64,000 nucleotides of DNA from Dongia deserti (GTDB lineage Bacteria; Pseudomonadota; Alphaproteobacteria; Dongiales; Dongiaceae). Location: assembly GCF_003574735.1 (NCBI RefSeq), contig NZ_QORW01000008.1:62001-126000 (forward strand). Reading direction: 5' to 3'. Positions 34,451-45,146 of the stretch are shown here, piece after piece (within the stretch, counting starts at the first letter, position 1; each line of letters begins with the position of its first letter). The notes beneath the pieces are model-generated. The model was not told the origin of the DNA. It searched no databases and saw nothing but the letters and a program-made list of their open reading frames with translations. The position numbers were made by a program, and so were the translations under genes.

Positions 34451-35764
34451 ATGCCCGATATCGACATCGCAAGCTTGATGGCCCCGCTCGGTCCGTTCGA
34501 GCGCGCACCAACCATCGCTGTCGCGGTGTCGGGTGGATCCGACTCCCTCGGTCTTGGCCTGCTGCTGGCGGACTGGGTGAAGGAGCGCGGCGGGCGGCTC
34601 GCTGTGCTCAGCGTCGATCACGGGCTGCGGCCGGAATCCGCCGGCGAGTGCGCGCGCGTCGCGGAGATCTTTGCCGCAGTTCCAAACTGCTCGGCGCACG
34701 TCTTGCGGTGGGAGGGCGACAAGCCGGCGCATGGGCTTCAGGCCGCGGCGCGGGCCGCGCGCCACGGACTGCTGACGGATTGGTGCCGCGCCGGCGGTGC
34801 GCTGCATCTGGCGATCGCCCACACGGCAGAGGATCAGGCCGAGACCGTGGCGATGCGCCGCAACCACGGCAGCGGGCGCCGGGGCCTCGCCGGCATGGCA
34901 GCGGTGCGGCCTGAGAACGGCGTGCGTCTGCTGCGACCGCTGCTCCCGGTCTCGCGCGCGGCGATCCGGGACTGGCTGCGCGCGAAAGGGCAGGGCTGGA
35001 TCGAGGATCCCAGCAACGCGCTGACGAAGTTCGAGCGCGTCCGTGTGCGGCAGAGGCTGGCTTCGGACGAGGCAGCAGCCTTGCTGGAAGAAGCGCGGCA
35101 GTCCGGCAAAACGCGCGATCGGCTGGAGCGTGCCGCAGCGCGACTGCTGGCGGAAGCAGGAGAGGTAAAGGAGGTCGGTTACGTATCGATCGGCCTCCGG
35201 CCGCTGCTGGACGCGACGCCGGATGTTCGGGAAACAGCATTGTGGCAAATGATCCTGGCTGTGAGCGGCGCGAATTACACCCCTGATCTTGAAGATCTTT
35301 TAGTGGCATTGGAGGCTGGAGGGGTGCCGAAGACGGTCACCCTGGGCGGCTGCCTCGTGCAGGGCCTGCGGGAGCGCCTCTACATTTTCCGGGAGGCGGC
35401 TGGCATTGGCGGCCCTGTGCCTGTAAGCGCGGGCTGGGTGGGCTGCTGGGATAGGCGGTTTGGCCTAGAGGTGGCCGGAAGCCTGCCTCCCGGGCTGGGC
35501 TGGGCCATTGGGCATCTGGGCGAACAGGGGCTGCGCCAGGCCGTGGAAAGGTTTGGAACCCGCCTGAAGCGCCATCCGATCCCGCTGCCGGCACGGCTGG
35601 CCCTGCCGGCCTTGTGGCAAGGGGAACACTTGGTCTGCCAGCCGCATTTGCATTTAGGAGAAGGGCTTGCGGCGAGGCCGAGGCCCCGGCATACCGTGAC
35701 AACATGCGGCTTTACAGTTGCGGCCGGGCGGCCGCACACTATCTATTCATCAACGCTGTGCTAG
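34451..35764 (+). CDS. tilS: tRNA(Ile)-lysidine synthetase TilS
   Basis: This 437-residue N-type PP-loop ATPase converts the wobble C of the tRNA-Ile CAU anticodon to lysidine. The P-loop is VAVSGGSDSLGLGLLL near residue 25, VLSVDHGLRPESAGE follows, and HTAEDQAETVAMRR marks the substrate region. The C-terminal part is weakly conserved, as usual. Its location between cpoB and ftsH is standard in alphaproteobacteria. Confidence 0.95.
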   Translation: MPDIDIASLMAPLGPFERAPTIAVAVSGGSDSLGLGLLLADWVKERGGRLAVLSVDHGLRPESAGECARVAEIFAAVPNCSAHVLRWEGDKPAHGLQAAARAARHGLLTDWCRAGGALHLAIAHTAEDQAETVAMRRNHGSGRRGLAGMAAVRPENGVRLLRPLLPVSRAAIRDWLRAKGQGWIEDPSNALTKFERVRVRQRLASDEAAALLEEARQSGKTRDRLERAAARLLAEAGEVKEVGYVSIGLRPLLDATPDVRETALWQMILAVSGANYTPDLEDLLVALEAGGVPKTVTLGGCLVQGLRERLYIFREAAGIGGPVPVSAGWVGCWDRRFGLEVAGSLPPGLGWAIGHLGEQGLRQAVERFGTRLKRHPIPLPARLALPALWQGEHLVCQPHLHLGEGLAARPRPRHTVTTCGFTVAAGRPHTIYSSTLC

Positions 35765-35850
35765 ATTGGAATTATTGCAAAATCGGGGGGTAAATCCCTT
35801 GGAGAGGCGCCCAAACCAGCCGGCCTACTTAGCTTAACGAGGATCAATCG

Positions 35851-37761
<1,911 letters not shown>

Positions 37762-37837
37762 GCAAGAAGGCGCAAGTGGTAGTCCTCCGGCCGGCGCGCC
37801 CTGTTGGTGCGCCGGCCGGTTCGCTTTTGGGGTCTAC

Positions 37838-38342
37838 TCACGGGGCGGAGTCGGCAGCCCATGCATGCTCTTCCGGAGGTGCGTTCCAGTGGCCATGGCG
37901 GACCGCTGCCGCCAGAAAGTGCTGGATTCGGTCCTGCGATGGTGGACCGGCAGGTCGTCCTTTCGCAGGTTCTCCGACCTCGCGGAAGAAATGGCCCAGT
38001 CTTTGAGTCGTGACAACCATCACTACCGCCGGACGATCCGATCGGTTCCAGAAGGCATGTTTGGCATCGGCGGGAACGTGCAAGACGTCCTGCGGCGCAA
38101 TCCGGATCCAAGCAAACGTCCAAGAGCTTTCTTCTACAAGAGCTTCCATTTTGCCCTCGATCGCCAGATAGGTCTCGGGATCGGGATGGCTATGCAACGG
38201 GATCACCGTACCTGGCGGAATGGTGCCTCGCATGACAGGGCACGTCATCGCGCGCACCTGCTGGAGTCAGCATGGTCAGCGTCGGGCCAAGCACGTCCAA
38301 CGTTTCCGCAGCATCCAGGTCGACCAAGTGCGCATGTGCCAT
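37838..38342 (-). pseudogene. Cupin-domain protein gene with a one-base frameshift
   Basis: An ATG at 38342 with a good AGAGGA ribosome site begins MAHAHLVDLDAAETLDVLGP and continues to ...GARDDVPC. At about 38233-38250 the frame shifts by one base. The protein-like sequence then carries on as VMRGTIPPGTVIPLHSHPDP and ETYLAIEGKMEALVEESSW to a stop at 37838. The two halves join into one ordinary small cupin (about 165 residues), with metal-binding HSH...E motifs in the second half. Translation from the internal GTG at 38257 would lack the N-terminal strands. It may be a true pseudogene or a single-base assembly error. Confidence 0.7.
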
Positions 38343-38360
38343 GAGAGCATCCTCTATCGG

Positions 38361-38609
38361 TCAAGTTGACATGCCCGTCCATGCGCCGATCAAGGGCCGG
38401 AGGCGCCAGGCAGGCATTGCTTGTGCTTTGGTGCGCAGCCGCTCCGCAAGCGTGTCGACAATGATCTCCGCCGCTACGCGTGGCGATTGTGCCACGAGCC
38501 TCAGTGCAGCACTGTGAACTGGTTCACCGATGAAAGATGAAAGGAGAGAGTCAGCCTTGGCCACCGCAGCGCCGAAGCCGACGCCTGGCTGTATGCGGAC
38601 TGGTATCAT
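38361..38609 (-). CDS. Hypothetical small protein
   Basis: This is an 82-residue frame beginning MIPVRIQPGVGFGAAVAKAD with mostly helical composition. It ends 18 bases before the frameshifted cupin gene and could be co-transcribed with it. No domain is recognised. It may be real, a gene fragment, or a spurious frame in a poorly conserved gap; the cupin damage makes this patch look degraded. Confidence 0.3.
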   Translation of the reverse strand: MIPVRIQPGVGFGAAVAKADSLLSSFIGEPVHSAALRLVAQSPRVAAEIIVDTLAERLRTKAQAMPAWRLRPLIGAWTGMST

Positions 38610-38676
38610 TCAGAGGCCCCGCAGAACTGGCCGGGCCATTCGTCGAACCCGCCACAGAAACTGGAGGCGAATGCCA

Positions 38677-39747
38677 CTATGACTGTGAACGACGGCACTC
38701 AAGGATGATGTTGCCGAAGTGTCGTTTCTGCAGGAACGCCGCCTGAGCTTCTTTAGCTCTTGAAAGGGGAAAGGTCGCCGCCCGAAGCGGTTTCAGCTGC
38801 TTTGCCTCGATGGCTGCAACGAGTTCCGCGAATTCAGATGTAGTGCCATAGGAAGACCCTATGAGCTCGAGATGCTTGAGGTACAAAGTCCGAAGGTCCA
38901 GCGTGACGACAGGGCCGGCAATAGCCCCGCATGTCACGTAGCGACCGCCAGGGCGCAGCACCGAGAGCAGCTGCACGAAGTTCGGTCCGCCGGCGACATC
39001 GACCACGACATCAACTGGCCTGTCGCGCAGGACGTCGCGAATTGCCTTGTTCATCGCCGCAGCAGTTCGCGATACCGTATGTTCCGCACCGAGTGAAAGT
39101 GCGGAATTCTCCTTGCCATCGCCAACGATCGCGACTGTGCGTGCATCGCGAAGTGCAGCCCATTGCAGTACGGCTGAACCAACCCCGCCGGAAGCACCGG
39201 TTACAACGACCGTTTCCCCGCATGCTACCCTCGCTCGGTTGAGCATATGAAGCGCAGTCAAATAGGCGATCGGAAATGTCGCCAGGTCTTCAAAGGCCAA
39301 GTCAGTCTCGATCCTGTGCGCATTTGCGGATGGCACGACGCAATATTCGGCGTAGCCACCGTCCCGCTCCGAGCCGAGATAGTCCACATCCGTGGGATCC
39401 TCGGGGCCGAGGTTATAGAGCGTCGGATTGACGAGCACGCGGTGGCCGCGACGGGCGATGTCTACATCCGAGCCGACCGCGACGATGGTGCCCGCAATAT
39501 CGGAACCTTGGATGCGAGGCAATCCTGGAGGCTGCCTCTTCCAGCCTGTCGCGGAGGCCGGGTCATCTTCGCTGCCGTAACCGCCGATGCGACGCATGAT
39601 GTCCGAGTTATTGAGTCCGCAGGCACCGACCTGCACCAGCACTTCTTTCGGCCCAGGGCGAGGAACCGGCACCTGGACCAGTTCGAGTTGGTCAAGGTCG
39701 CCAACTCCGATTTGCCGAACGGCAAGCATCGTCTCCGGGATTGTCAT
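38677..39747 (-). CDS. Zinc-type alcohol dehydrogenase-like / quinone oxidoreductase (MDR family)
   Basis: This is a 356-residue medium-chain dehydrogenase/reductase. The GroES-like part is residues about 8-150 (VLVQVGACGLNNSDIMRRIG; IQGSDIAGTIVAVGSDVD). The Rossmann domain follows with VVVTGASGGVGSAVLQWAAL and PVDVVVDVAGGPNFVQLLSV. The catalytic-zinc Cys is present in the GACGLNNSDIM motif, but His is replaced (NNSD), so this is more like the zinc-free quinone reductase branch. Its start overlaps the hydrolase stop by ATGA. A LysR regulator is divergent. Confidence 0.88.
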   Translation of the reverse strand: MTIPETMLAVRQIGVGDLDQLELVQVPVPRPGPKEVLVQVGACGLNNSDIMRRIGGYGSEDDPASATGWKRQPPGLPRIQGSDIAGTIVAVGSDVDIARRGHRVLVNPTLYNLGPEDPTDVDYLGSERDGGYAEYCVVPSANAHRIETDLAFEDLATFPIAYLTALHMLNRARVACGETVVVTGASGGVGSAVLQWAALRDARTVAIVGDGKENSALSLGAEHTVSRTAAAMNKAIRDVLRDRPVDVVVDVAGGPNFVQLLSVLRPGGRYVTCGAIAGPVVTLDLRTLYLKHLELIGSSYGTTSEFAELVAAIEAKQLKPLRAATFPLSRAKEAQAAFLQKRHFGNIILECRRSQS

Positions 39748-40586
39748 CGGCGAGGCTCCCGTACGAAATGGTTCACGAGATCAGCAACGGTTTCGGGTGC
39801 GTCCTCCATAAGGAAGTGCCCGGCGTCCGGTACCAGATGCAAGCGTGCGCCAGGGATATCCTTGGCCAGGCGGTGCGCCCAGGAAACAGGTTGCCAGCGA
39901 TCCTCCATTCCCCAGATAATTTGGACCGGGACATTGATGGCACCAAGACGGCCTGAAATTTCCTCCGTGTAGCGCGAGTCATAGTGGCTGACTTGATGCA
40001 GAAAGAAGGATGGTTGGCCAATCGCCCCGGTTATTGGCTCCAGATAGGCTTCGAGAACCTCACCCGACATTCGGCTTTCGTCATGAACCGCCATCTTGAG
40101 CTGCCGTGTCAGCAGCTCGCGCATCTCTCCAGCAGGCACAGCCGCGAATTTCTCGAGATGATCGGAGATGATCTTGCGCCAGGTTTCTGAGGGCCAGGAA
40201 TCGTAGCTCACCGTATCAATGAGAGTTAGGCTCAACAGCCGTTCAGGGCGCGTCACCGCATAGCGGAGCGCAACCGCACCACCGATATCGTGCGCCACGA
40301 GATGCACGGTTTTCAGGTCCCAGCGGTCGAGCAGCGCCTCGAGCACGCGCCCCTGCGCAGCCACGGACGTGCCGTAAGCGGTGGGGCGCTCCGACTTTCC
40401 GTAACCCAGCAGGTCAAAGAGATGGACTTGACAGCCCGCTTCAACAAGGCGAGGCGTCACAGCTCGCCAGATCACCGCGTGGGCTGGCGTGCCGTGAATC
40501 AAGACCACGGGTGTTCCTTGGCCGTGGCGTCCAGTCGCGATCCGATGGCCGTCAACGACGACATGGTCATTCAAAACATTCTTCAT
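39744..40586 (-). CDS. Alpha/beta hydrolase
   Basis: This is a 280-residue hydrolase. The oxyanion-hole region is VVLIHGTPAHAVIWRAV. At the nucleophile elbow, VHLVAHDIGGAVALRYA has Asp in the position usually taken by Ser (haloalkane-dehalogenase-like G-x-D-x-G). The terminal His is in VPDAGHFLMEDAPE. The HDIGG elbow suggests a haloalkane dehalogenase or epoxide-hydrolase relative rather than a Ser esterase. The ATG at 40586 starts the family's first strand. It is operonic with the MDR oxidoreductase and divergent from LysR. Confidence 0.86.
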   Translation of the reverse strand: MKNVLNDHVVVDGHRIATGRHGQGTPVVLIHGTPAHAVIWRAVTPRLVEAGCQVHLFDLLGYGKSERPTAYGTSVAAQGRVLEALLDRWDLKTVHLVAHDIGGAVALRYAVTRPERLLSLTLIDTVSYDSWPSETWRKIISDHLEKFAAVPAGEMRELLTRQLKMAVHDESRMSGEVLEAYLEPITGAIGQPSFFLHQVSHYDSRYTEEISGRLGAINVPVQIIWGMEDRWQPVSWAHRLAKDIPGARLHLVPDAGHFLMEDAPETVADLVNHFVREPRR

Positions 40587-40628
40587 TCGTGCCTCCAACG
40601 TTTCGAAGGAGCATGCCATCGGATATGC

Positions 40629-40676
40629 CATGACAGAAATGACATGTATTGGACAGCTGCATCGAGTTCTGTCATG
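40629..40676. promoter_or_regulatory. Perfect inverted repeat between the hydrolase and lysR genes
   Basis: CATGACAGAA (40629-40638) is matched perfectly by TTCTGTCATG (40667-40676), with a 28-base spacer. It lies in the 98-base gap between divergent genes and ends nine bases before the lysR ATG. A spaced dyad here is a good candidate operator for the LysR protein acting on both directions. Confidence 0.6.
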
Positions 40677-40684
40677 ATGACCCA

Positions 40685-41548
40685 ATGAGACTGGATGTGG
40701 AATCGCTGCGGACGTTTCGAGCGGTCGTAGAAGCCGGCGGCGTGACGCGCGCAGCACAGCGCCTGAATCTCAGTCAATCTGCAGTGAGCTGGAAGCTCAA
40801 GCGCCTGGAGGAGCGGGTCGGTCGACCATTGACGGTGATTGACGCGCGGAAGATCGCCTTGACCGAAGATGGTCAAGCGCTTCTCAATCACGCCGTCAGG
40901 ATCGTTGATGCTCATGATGAAGCAGTCGCGCGCTTCCAAGCCGCTGACCTCGCAGGTGAAGTGCGGGTCGGGATCACGGAAGACATGGCCGTCGATGGCA
41001 TTGCGAAGGTAATTGGGCGCTTCTCGCGGCACTACCCGCATCTCGTTCTCAGTATGAGAATAGAGCAGAGTAGAAACCTTGCGCGCTGGCTGGCCGACGG
41101 AGAGATCGATGCCGCCATCATCCAGTTACGGGCCGATGAAGTGAGGAGTTCGGACATCGTCCTCACGAGAGACAAGCTGGTTTGGGTCGCCGCCAATGAT
41201 GACTTGGGTCAAGCCAACCCGTTACCGCTGGTGACCTTCGGGCCGGATTGTTTCTACCGACCGTTCATGGTCAGAGCATTGCAACACGTGCGGCGATCAA
41301 ACCGGATCGTGGTGCAGGCACCGAGTACGGCGGCGGTCAAAGCGGCGCTGTTGGCCGGGCTTGGCGTGGGGGTGCTCCGGAAACGGCAGCTCGTCGAGGT
41401 GCCGGATCTCCAGCCGCTCGGTAGCCTGACTGCGCCGCTGCCAGCGGTAGCGCAGGTCTTGCGATTTTCCGGGGACCTTCCTCGTCGCCTGGCTGGGCCG
41501 CTTAGGTCGGTCATCACTGAGCCAGCGCTGCTCGCCCATCTAACCTAG
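40685..41548 (+). CDS. LysR-family transcriptional regulator
   Basis: The protein has 287 residues from ATG 40685. The N-terminal winged helix reads LRTFRAVVEAGGVTRAAQRL, then NLSQSAVSWKLKRLEERVG. The C-terminal substrate-binding domain begins at about residue 92 (VRVGITEDMAVDGIAKVIGR). It is divergently transcribed from the hydrolase-MDR pair, the usual layout for a LysR protein that controls its neighbour. The effector is unknown. Confidence 0.92.
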   Translation: MRLDVESLRTFRAVVEAGGVTRAAQRLNLSQSAVSWKLKRLEERVGRPLTVIDARKIALTEDGQALLNHAVRIVDAHDEAVARFQAADLAGEVRVGITEDMAVDGIAKVIGRFSRHYPHLVLSMRIEQSRNLARWLADGEIDAAIIQLRADEVRSSDIVLTRDKLVWVAANDDLGQANPLPLVTFGPDCFYRPFMVRALQHVRRSNRIVVQAPSTAAVKAALLAGLGVGVLRKRQLVEVPDLQPLGSLTAPLPAVAQVLRFSGDLPRRLAGPLRSVITEPALLAHLT

Positions 41549-41691
41549 ACCGAGCCCTTCGCCTGGGCGCTCTATGGCCCAATACAACGATAAGGCGCGC
41601 TGCAGAGGCAAAGTATCCAACAGGCGCCCGCCGCTTCGCTGGAACTGGCGGGGCTTGCTTTTTTCTGTTCAGGTCCGCGGTGCGAACGTCG

Positions 41692-42825
41692 ATGGATCGA
41701 CGGGCACCCGATCTGCATTCGCTGCGGCAAACGCCGGCCCTGGCACGATGGCGCATGGGCCTATATCGTGCGCCGGTGATGACACGGTATCTCATCCCGC
41801 GGGGATTGATCTCCGGCCCTGCCGCTGCGCGCGCGGTCGAGGCAGGCGTGGCGCTGCCATTGGCAGGCGGTCCGCTTGCTTTTGCCGCGGCTGAGACGAT
41901 CGAGCGCCAGCAGGGCGAGAAAGGGCGCCGACGCCCGGTCGATCTGGCGATGGCCCGCGCGTTCGCGCCTGAGCTGGCTGAAGCCTTCACTGCGCCGCGC
42001 GCGCCCTGGGCCGGGTTCGATCTCAAGCGGCCGCTGATCATGGGCGTCATCAACGTGACGCCGGACAGCTTTTCCGACGGCGGCGACTTTGCGGAAGCGT
42101 CGAGTGCCATCGACCATGGGCGCGCCGTGCTGGCGGCCGGCGCCGACATCATCGACGTGGGCGGCGAATCTACGCGGCCGGGCGCGAAGCCGGTTGCACC
42201 GGGGGAAGAGGCCGCGCGCGTCCTGCCGGTCGTGCGTACGCTCGCCCATGCCGGCGCCGTGGTTTCGATCGATACGCGCCATGCCGCGGTGATGGATCAG
42301 GCCGTGCAGGCCGGCGCCTGGATCATCAATGACGTCACGGCCTTGACCGGCGATCCGGACAGCGCGCGGATCGCCGCCAAGTCAGGTGCCGCGATCGCGC
42401 TCATGCACATGCTGGGCGATCCGCAGACCATGCAGCAGGATCCACGCTATGCTGATGTGACGTGCGACCTGCTCGACTATTTCGCGGCACGGCTTTCGGC
42501 GCTCGAACAGCTCGGCATCGACCGCGCACGCATAGCGGTCGATCCCGGCATCGGGTTCGGCAAGAAGGACCACCACAACCTGAGGTTGCTGGACGAGCTG
42601 TCTGCGTTCCACATGTTCGGGTGCCCGGTCCTGCTCGGGACTTCGCGCAAGAGCTTCATCGGCCGCCTCAGCAAAGGTGAGCCGCCCAAGCAGCGCGTCG
42701 CCGGCACGCTCGCCGGGCACCAGATAGGCTTCGAGCGCGGTGTCCAGATCATCCGTGTGCACGATGTTGCGGAGGCGTTCCAGGCGCGCGCGATCTGGGC
42801 GGCGGCGGCAGGGCTGCACCCATGA
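41692..42825 (+). CDS. folP: Dihydropteroate synthase
   Basis: The protein has 377 residues from ATG 41692 (GTG 41680 and ATG 41779 are alternatives). The N-terminal 110-residue extension (RGLISGPAAARAVEAGVALP) is shared by alphaproteobacterial FolP. The catalytic barrel follows: MGVINVTPDSFSDGGDF, IIDVGGESTRPGA, SIDTRHAAVM, IINDVTALTGD and a C-terminal IIRVHDVAE. It joins p-aminobenzoate and the pterin diphosphate in folate synthesis. The stop overlaps a glycosyltransferase start (ATGA), an unusual neighbour in place of glmM. Confidence 0.95.
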   Translation: MDRRAPDLHSLRQTPALARWRMGLYRAPVMTRYLIPRGLISGPAAARAVEAGVALPLAGGPLAFAAAETIERQQGEKGRRRPVDLAMARAFAPELAEAFTAPRAPWAGFDLKRPLIMGVINVTPDSFSDGGDFAEASSAIDHGRAVLAAGADIIDVGGESTRPGAKPVAPGEEAARVLPVVRTLAHAGAVVSIDTRHAAVMDQAVQAGAWIINDVTALTGDPDSARIAAKSGAAIALMHMLGDPQTMQQDPRYADVTCDLLDYFAARLSALEQLGIDRARIAVDPGIGFGKKDHHNLRLLDELSAFHMFGCPVLLGTSRKSFIGRLSKGEPPKQRVAGTLAGHQIGFERGVQIIRVHDVAEAFQARAIWAAAAGLHP

Positions 42826-44156
42826 CCCCCGCGTTCTCCGTCGTGCTAGCGGCCTACAACCGTGGCCATCACATCGTCCCCACGATGAGATCCGTCCTCG
42901 ATCAGAGCTTCCAGGACTTCGAGCTGATCGTTGTCGGTGATTGCTGCACGGATGACACTGAACGCGTGATCGGAGCATTCCGCTCGGAGCGCGTCACGTG
43001 GCTGAATCTTCCGCAACGATCGGGCAGTCAGGCCGGCCCCAACAATGCCGGCATCGAGCTCGCGCGTGGTCGCTATGTGGTCTATATCGGTCACGATGAT
43101 GTCTGGGCACCCGACCACTTGGCGACCCTGCATCGCTGCTTCCTGGAGAATCCCGACGCGGCATTCGTGATCGCCGGATGCATCTACCATGGGCCGCCGG
43201 GCAGCGGCTTCTACATTGTAACCGGGATGTTCGAACCCCTTGACGACCAGGCCCCTCGCAAGCACTTCTTTCCGCCGTCATCGATTGCTCATCGGAGGGA
43301 GATCACGGCACGAATTGGTCCGTGGCGAAAGCCGGAGCAGGAGCGTGCACCGGTCGACGCGGAATTCTCGCTGCGCGCTTTCAGCGCTGGGCTGCGCTTC
43401 CATCCGACCGGTCAAATTACGGTCCACAAGTTCGCAGGCGGTCATCGCTATCTTTCCTACCTGCAGATGGACTCAAGCGAGCAGGTTCAGCTGCTGCGCA
43501 TGATGTCCGAACCAAGCTTTCCGGCATTCGTTCGCGACATCGTGCAGCGATCGCGCGAGAGTGGCCGATACATGGTTGCGGCGCATCCCGACTATGCGCG
43601 CTATGCACCCGGCCAAATCACCGAAGCCAATCGCAAGAGCAAGGGGATTCTGCGTCCACCACTGCAAGCGCTGACTGCTGCGGCGCATCTTGAGCAGATG
43701 GATAATCCCGCCGCCATTGATTGGCAGCCGCTCAAGACGGACCGGCACCAGCCGTACCGGTGGTCCGGCCCGAATCCGCGGCCGAAACTGCTGCTGCCCT
43801 TCACCTCGCCGCGCAGGGTGGATATTCGCTTCGATATTCTCGGCATGAACGAAGATGCTTTGAATTGCCTTCATGTGCGGATGAATGACCGGCCAGTCAA
43901 GTTTGAGATGACGAGGCGTCCCGGCATGCCTGGTGCGTCGGTGATATGCTGCAGAACCCGGCTTCGCCGCGATGACTATTCGATCGTCGAGTTCGACCTG
44001 ACCGGTGGAATGGCGCTCGATGTTCTCGTAAGGAACGTAACGGGGGTGCCGCCCCGCATGGCGCTCGGCTCGGTGTCGCTTGCCCCCGTAAGCTGGATCT
44101 CAGCGATTTGGCCGAACCGACCGCCACAGCGTGGCGCGATCTCGCAATCTGCGTAG
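42822..44156 (+). CDS. Family 2 glycosyltransferase with C-terminal extension
   Basis: This is a 444-residue protein. The GT-A fold spans about residues 3-230: FSVVLAAYNRGHHIVPTMRS, DFELIVVGDCCTDDTERVIG, and YVVYIGHDDVWAPDHLATLH with the metal-binding HDD. The second half (about 300-444) is not a recognised domain and has beta-rich sequence (VDIRFDILGMNEDALNCLHV). No membrane helices. It probably transfers sugar to a cell-surface glycan. The ATGA overlap with folP shows co-translation although the functions look unrelated. Confidence 0.88.
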   Translation: MTPAFSVVLAAYNRGHHIVPTMRSVLDQSFQDFELIVVGDCCTDDTERVIGAFRSERVTWLNLPQRSGSQAGPNNAGIELARGRYVVYIGHDDVWAPDHLATLHRCFLENPDAAFVIAGCIYHGPPGSGFYIVTGMFEPLDDQAPRKHFFPPSSIAHRREITARIGPWRKPEQERAPVDAEFSLRAFSAGLRFHPTGQITVHKFAGGHRYLSYLQMDSSEQVQLLRMMSEPSFPAFVRDIVQRSRESGRYMVAAHPDYARYAPGQITEANRKSKGILRPPLQALTAAAHLEQMDNPAAIDWQPLKTDRHQPYRWSGPNPRPKLLLPFTSPRRVDIRFDILGMNEDALNCLHVRMNDRPVKFEMTRRPGMPGASVICCRTRLRRDDYSIVEFDLTGGMALDVLVRNVTGVPPRMALGSVSLAPVSWISAIWPNRPPQRGAISQSA

Positions 44157-44250
44157 GCGAGCGCGGAGGTGATGTAATATGCAAGGATCGGTGGGCTAAC
44201 CAAACATTAAGCTTGTAGATCTTGAATGATGCGATTGACGGGAGCGGCTC

Positions 44251-44664
44251 GTGGCATTCCTTTATCTTGCATTTGTAGCAATCATAGCGATGGGCGGCCT
44301 TGCACTTCTCCGCAGGCGCCGACCGTCGGCGCCGCAGGTTGATACCGATTCCGCCGAATACTTTCGCGAGCAGTGCCAGCGCCTGCTCGAGACCAACAAG
44401 CTGGATGAGCTGATCGCCTACGCGCGCGAACGCATCGCCAAGCGGCCGAACCACACCTATGCGCACTGGTATCTCGCCCGCGCCCTCTATCTGCAGCAGA
44501 AGTGGACCGAGGCGCTGCGCGCCTTCAACGAGGTCGCCCGCCTCGACCCGAGTTGGATCGAGGACAGCGTGACCCCCTATGTGCGCGCCATCGAGGCCAA
44601 GCTGCGCCCCCGGGAGATGCCTATCAGCTCCGACACACCGGAGCAGCCACGCACGTTGCATTGA
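44251..44664 (+). CDS. Membrane-anchored TPR-like protein, first of a tandem pair
   Basis: The protein has 137 residues from GTG 44251. A single N-terminal membrane helix (about 2-20, LYLAFVAIIAMGGLALL) is followed by a cytoplasm-type Arg cluster. A TPR-like helical domain (about 40-118) contains RPNHTYAHWYLARALYLQQK and EVARLDPSWIEDSVTPYVRA. It is a paralog of the next gene. Small anchored TPR proteins act as scaffolds; the partner is unknown. Confidence 0.8.
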   Translation: MAFLYLAFVAIIAMGGLALLRRRRPSAPQVDTDSAEYFREQCQRLLETNKLDELIAYARERIAKRPNHTYAHWYLARALYLQQKWTEALRAFNEVARLDPSWIEDSVTPYVRAIEAKLRPREMPISSDTPEQPRTLH

Positions 44665-44717
44665 TTGCGTGGGAGGGCGGACTATCAGTAGGGAAGCATC
44701 GCGGGAGACAAGGCGGG

Positions 44718-45146
44718 GTGTTGGATAACGTCGCGGAGCCTGCAACAACGGCAGCAGAGCTATCGAACATTCGGTTGCTGCTGATCGCGATTCTCATTGT
44801 GGTGGTTCTTTCTGCGTGCCTAGGCGTCCTCAGATTTGCCGCTCACAGTCTGAGACCTCTGTTCTCGATGTGGGAAGATTTCTTCCAGCACGAAGCGAAG
44901 CGTCTGCTCGATAGCGACGATATTGGTGAATTGATTCGCTTTGCCCAGGACAAACTGAACAGGCGGCCGAATCACGTCTATGCACACTGGTATCTCGCCC
45001 GCGCATATTACTTGCAGGAGAAGTGGGCTGAATCGCTGGCTGAGTTTCGCGAGGTAGCGCGGCTCGATCCGACCTGGATCGAGGATCACGTGAAGCCCTA
45101 CGTCAGCGCTATCGAACGCAAGACCGCCGACGAGACGATCCACTAG
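44718..45146 (+). CDS. Membrane-anchored TPR-like protein, second of a tandem pair
   Basis: The protein has about 142 residues from GTG 44718 (TTG 44721 equally good). A membrane helix at about 20-45 (LLLIAILIVVVLSACLGV) and a TPR-like domain share long identical blocks with the preceding gene: RPNHVYAHWYLARAYYLQEK, EVARLDPTWIEDHVKPYVSA. The N-terminal part differs, so the duplication is not recent. The stop overlaps the convergent gene at 45143 by four bases. Confidence 0.8.
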   Translation: MLDNVAEPATTAAELSNIRLLLIAILIVVVLSACLGVLRFAAHSLRPLFSMWEDFFQHEAKRLLDSDDIGELIRFAQDKLNRRPNHVYAHWYLARAYYLQEKWAESLAEFREVARLDPTWIEDHVKPYVSAIERKTADETIH

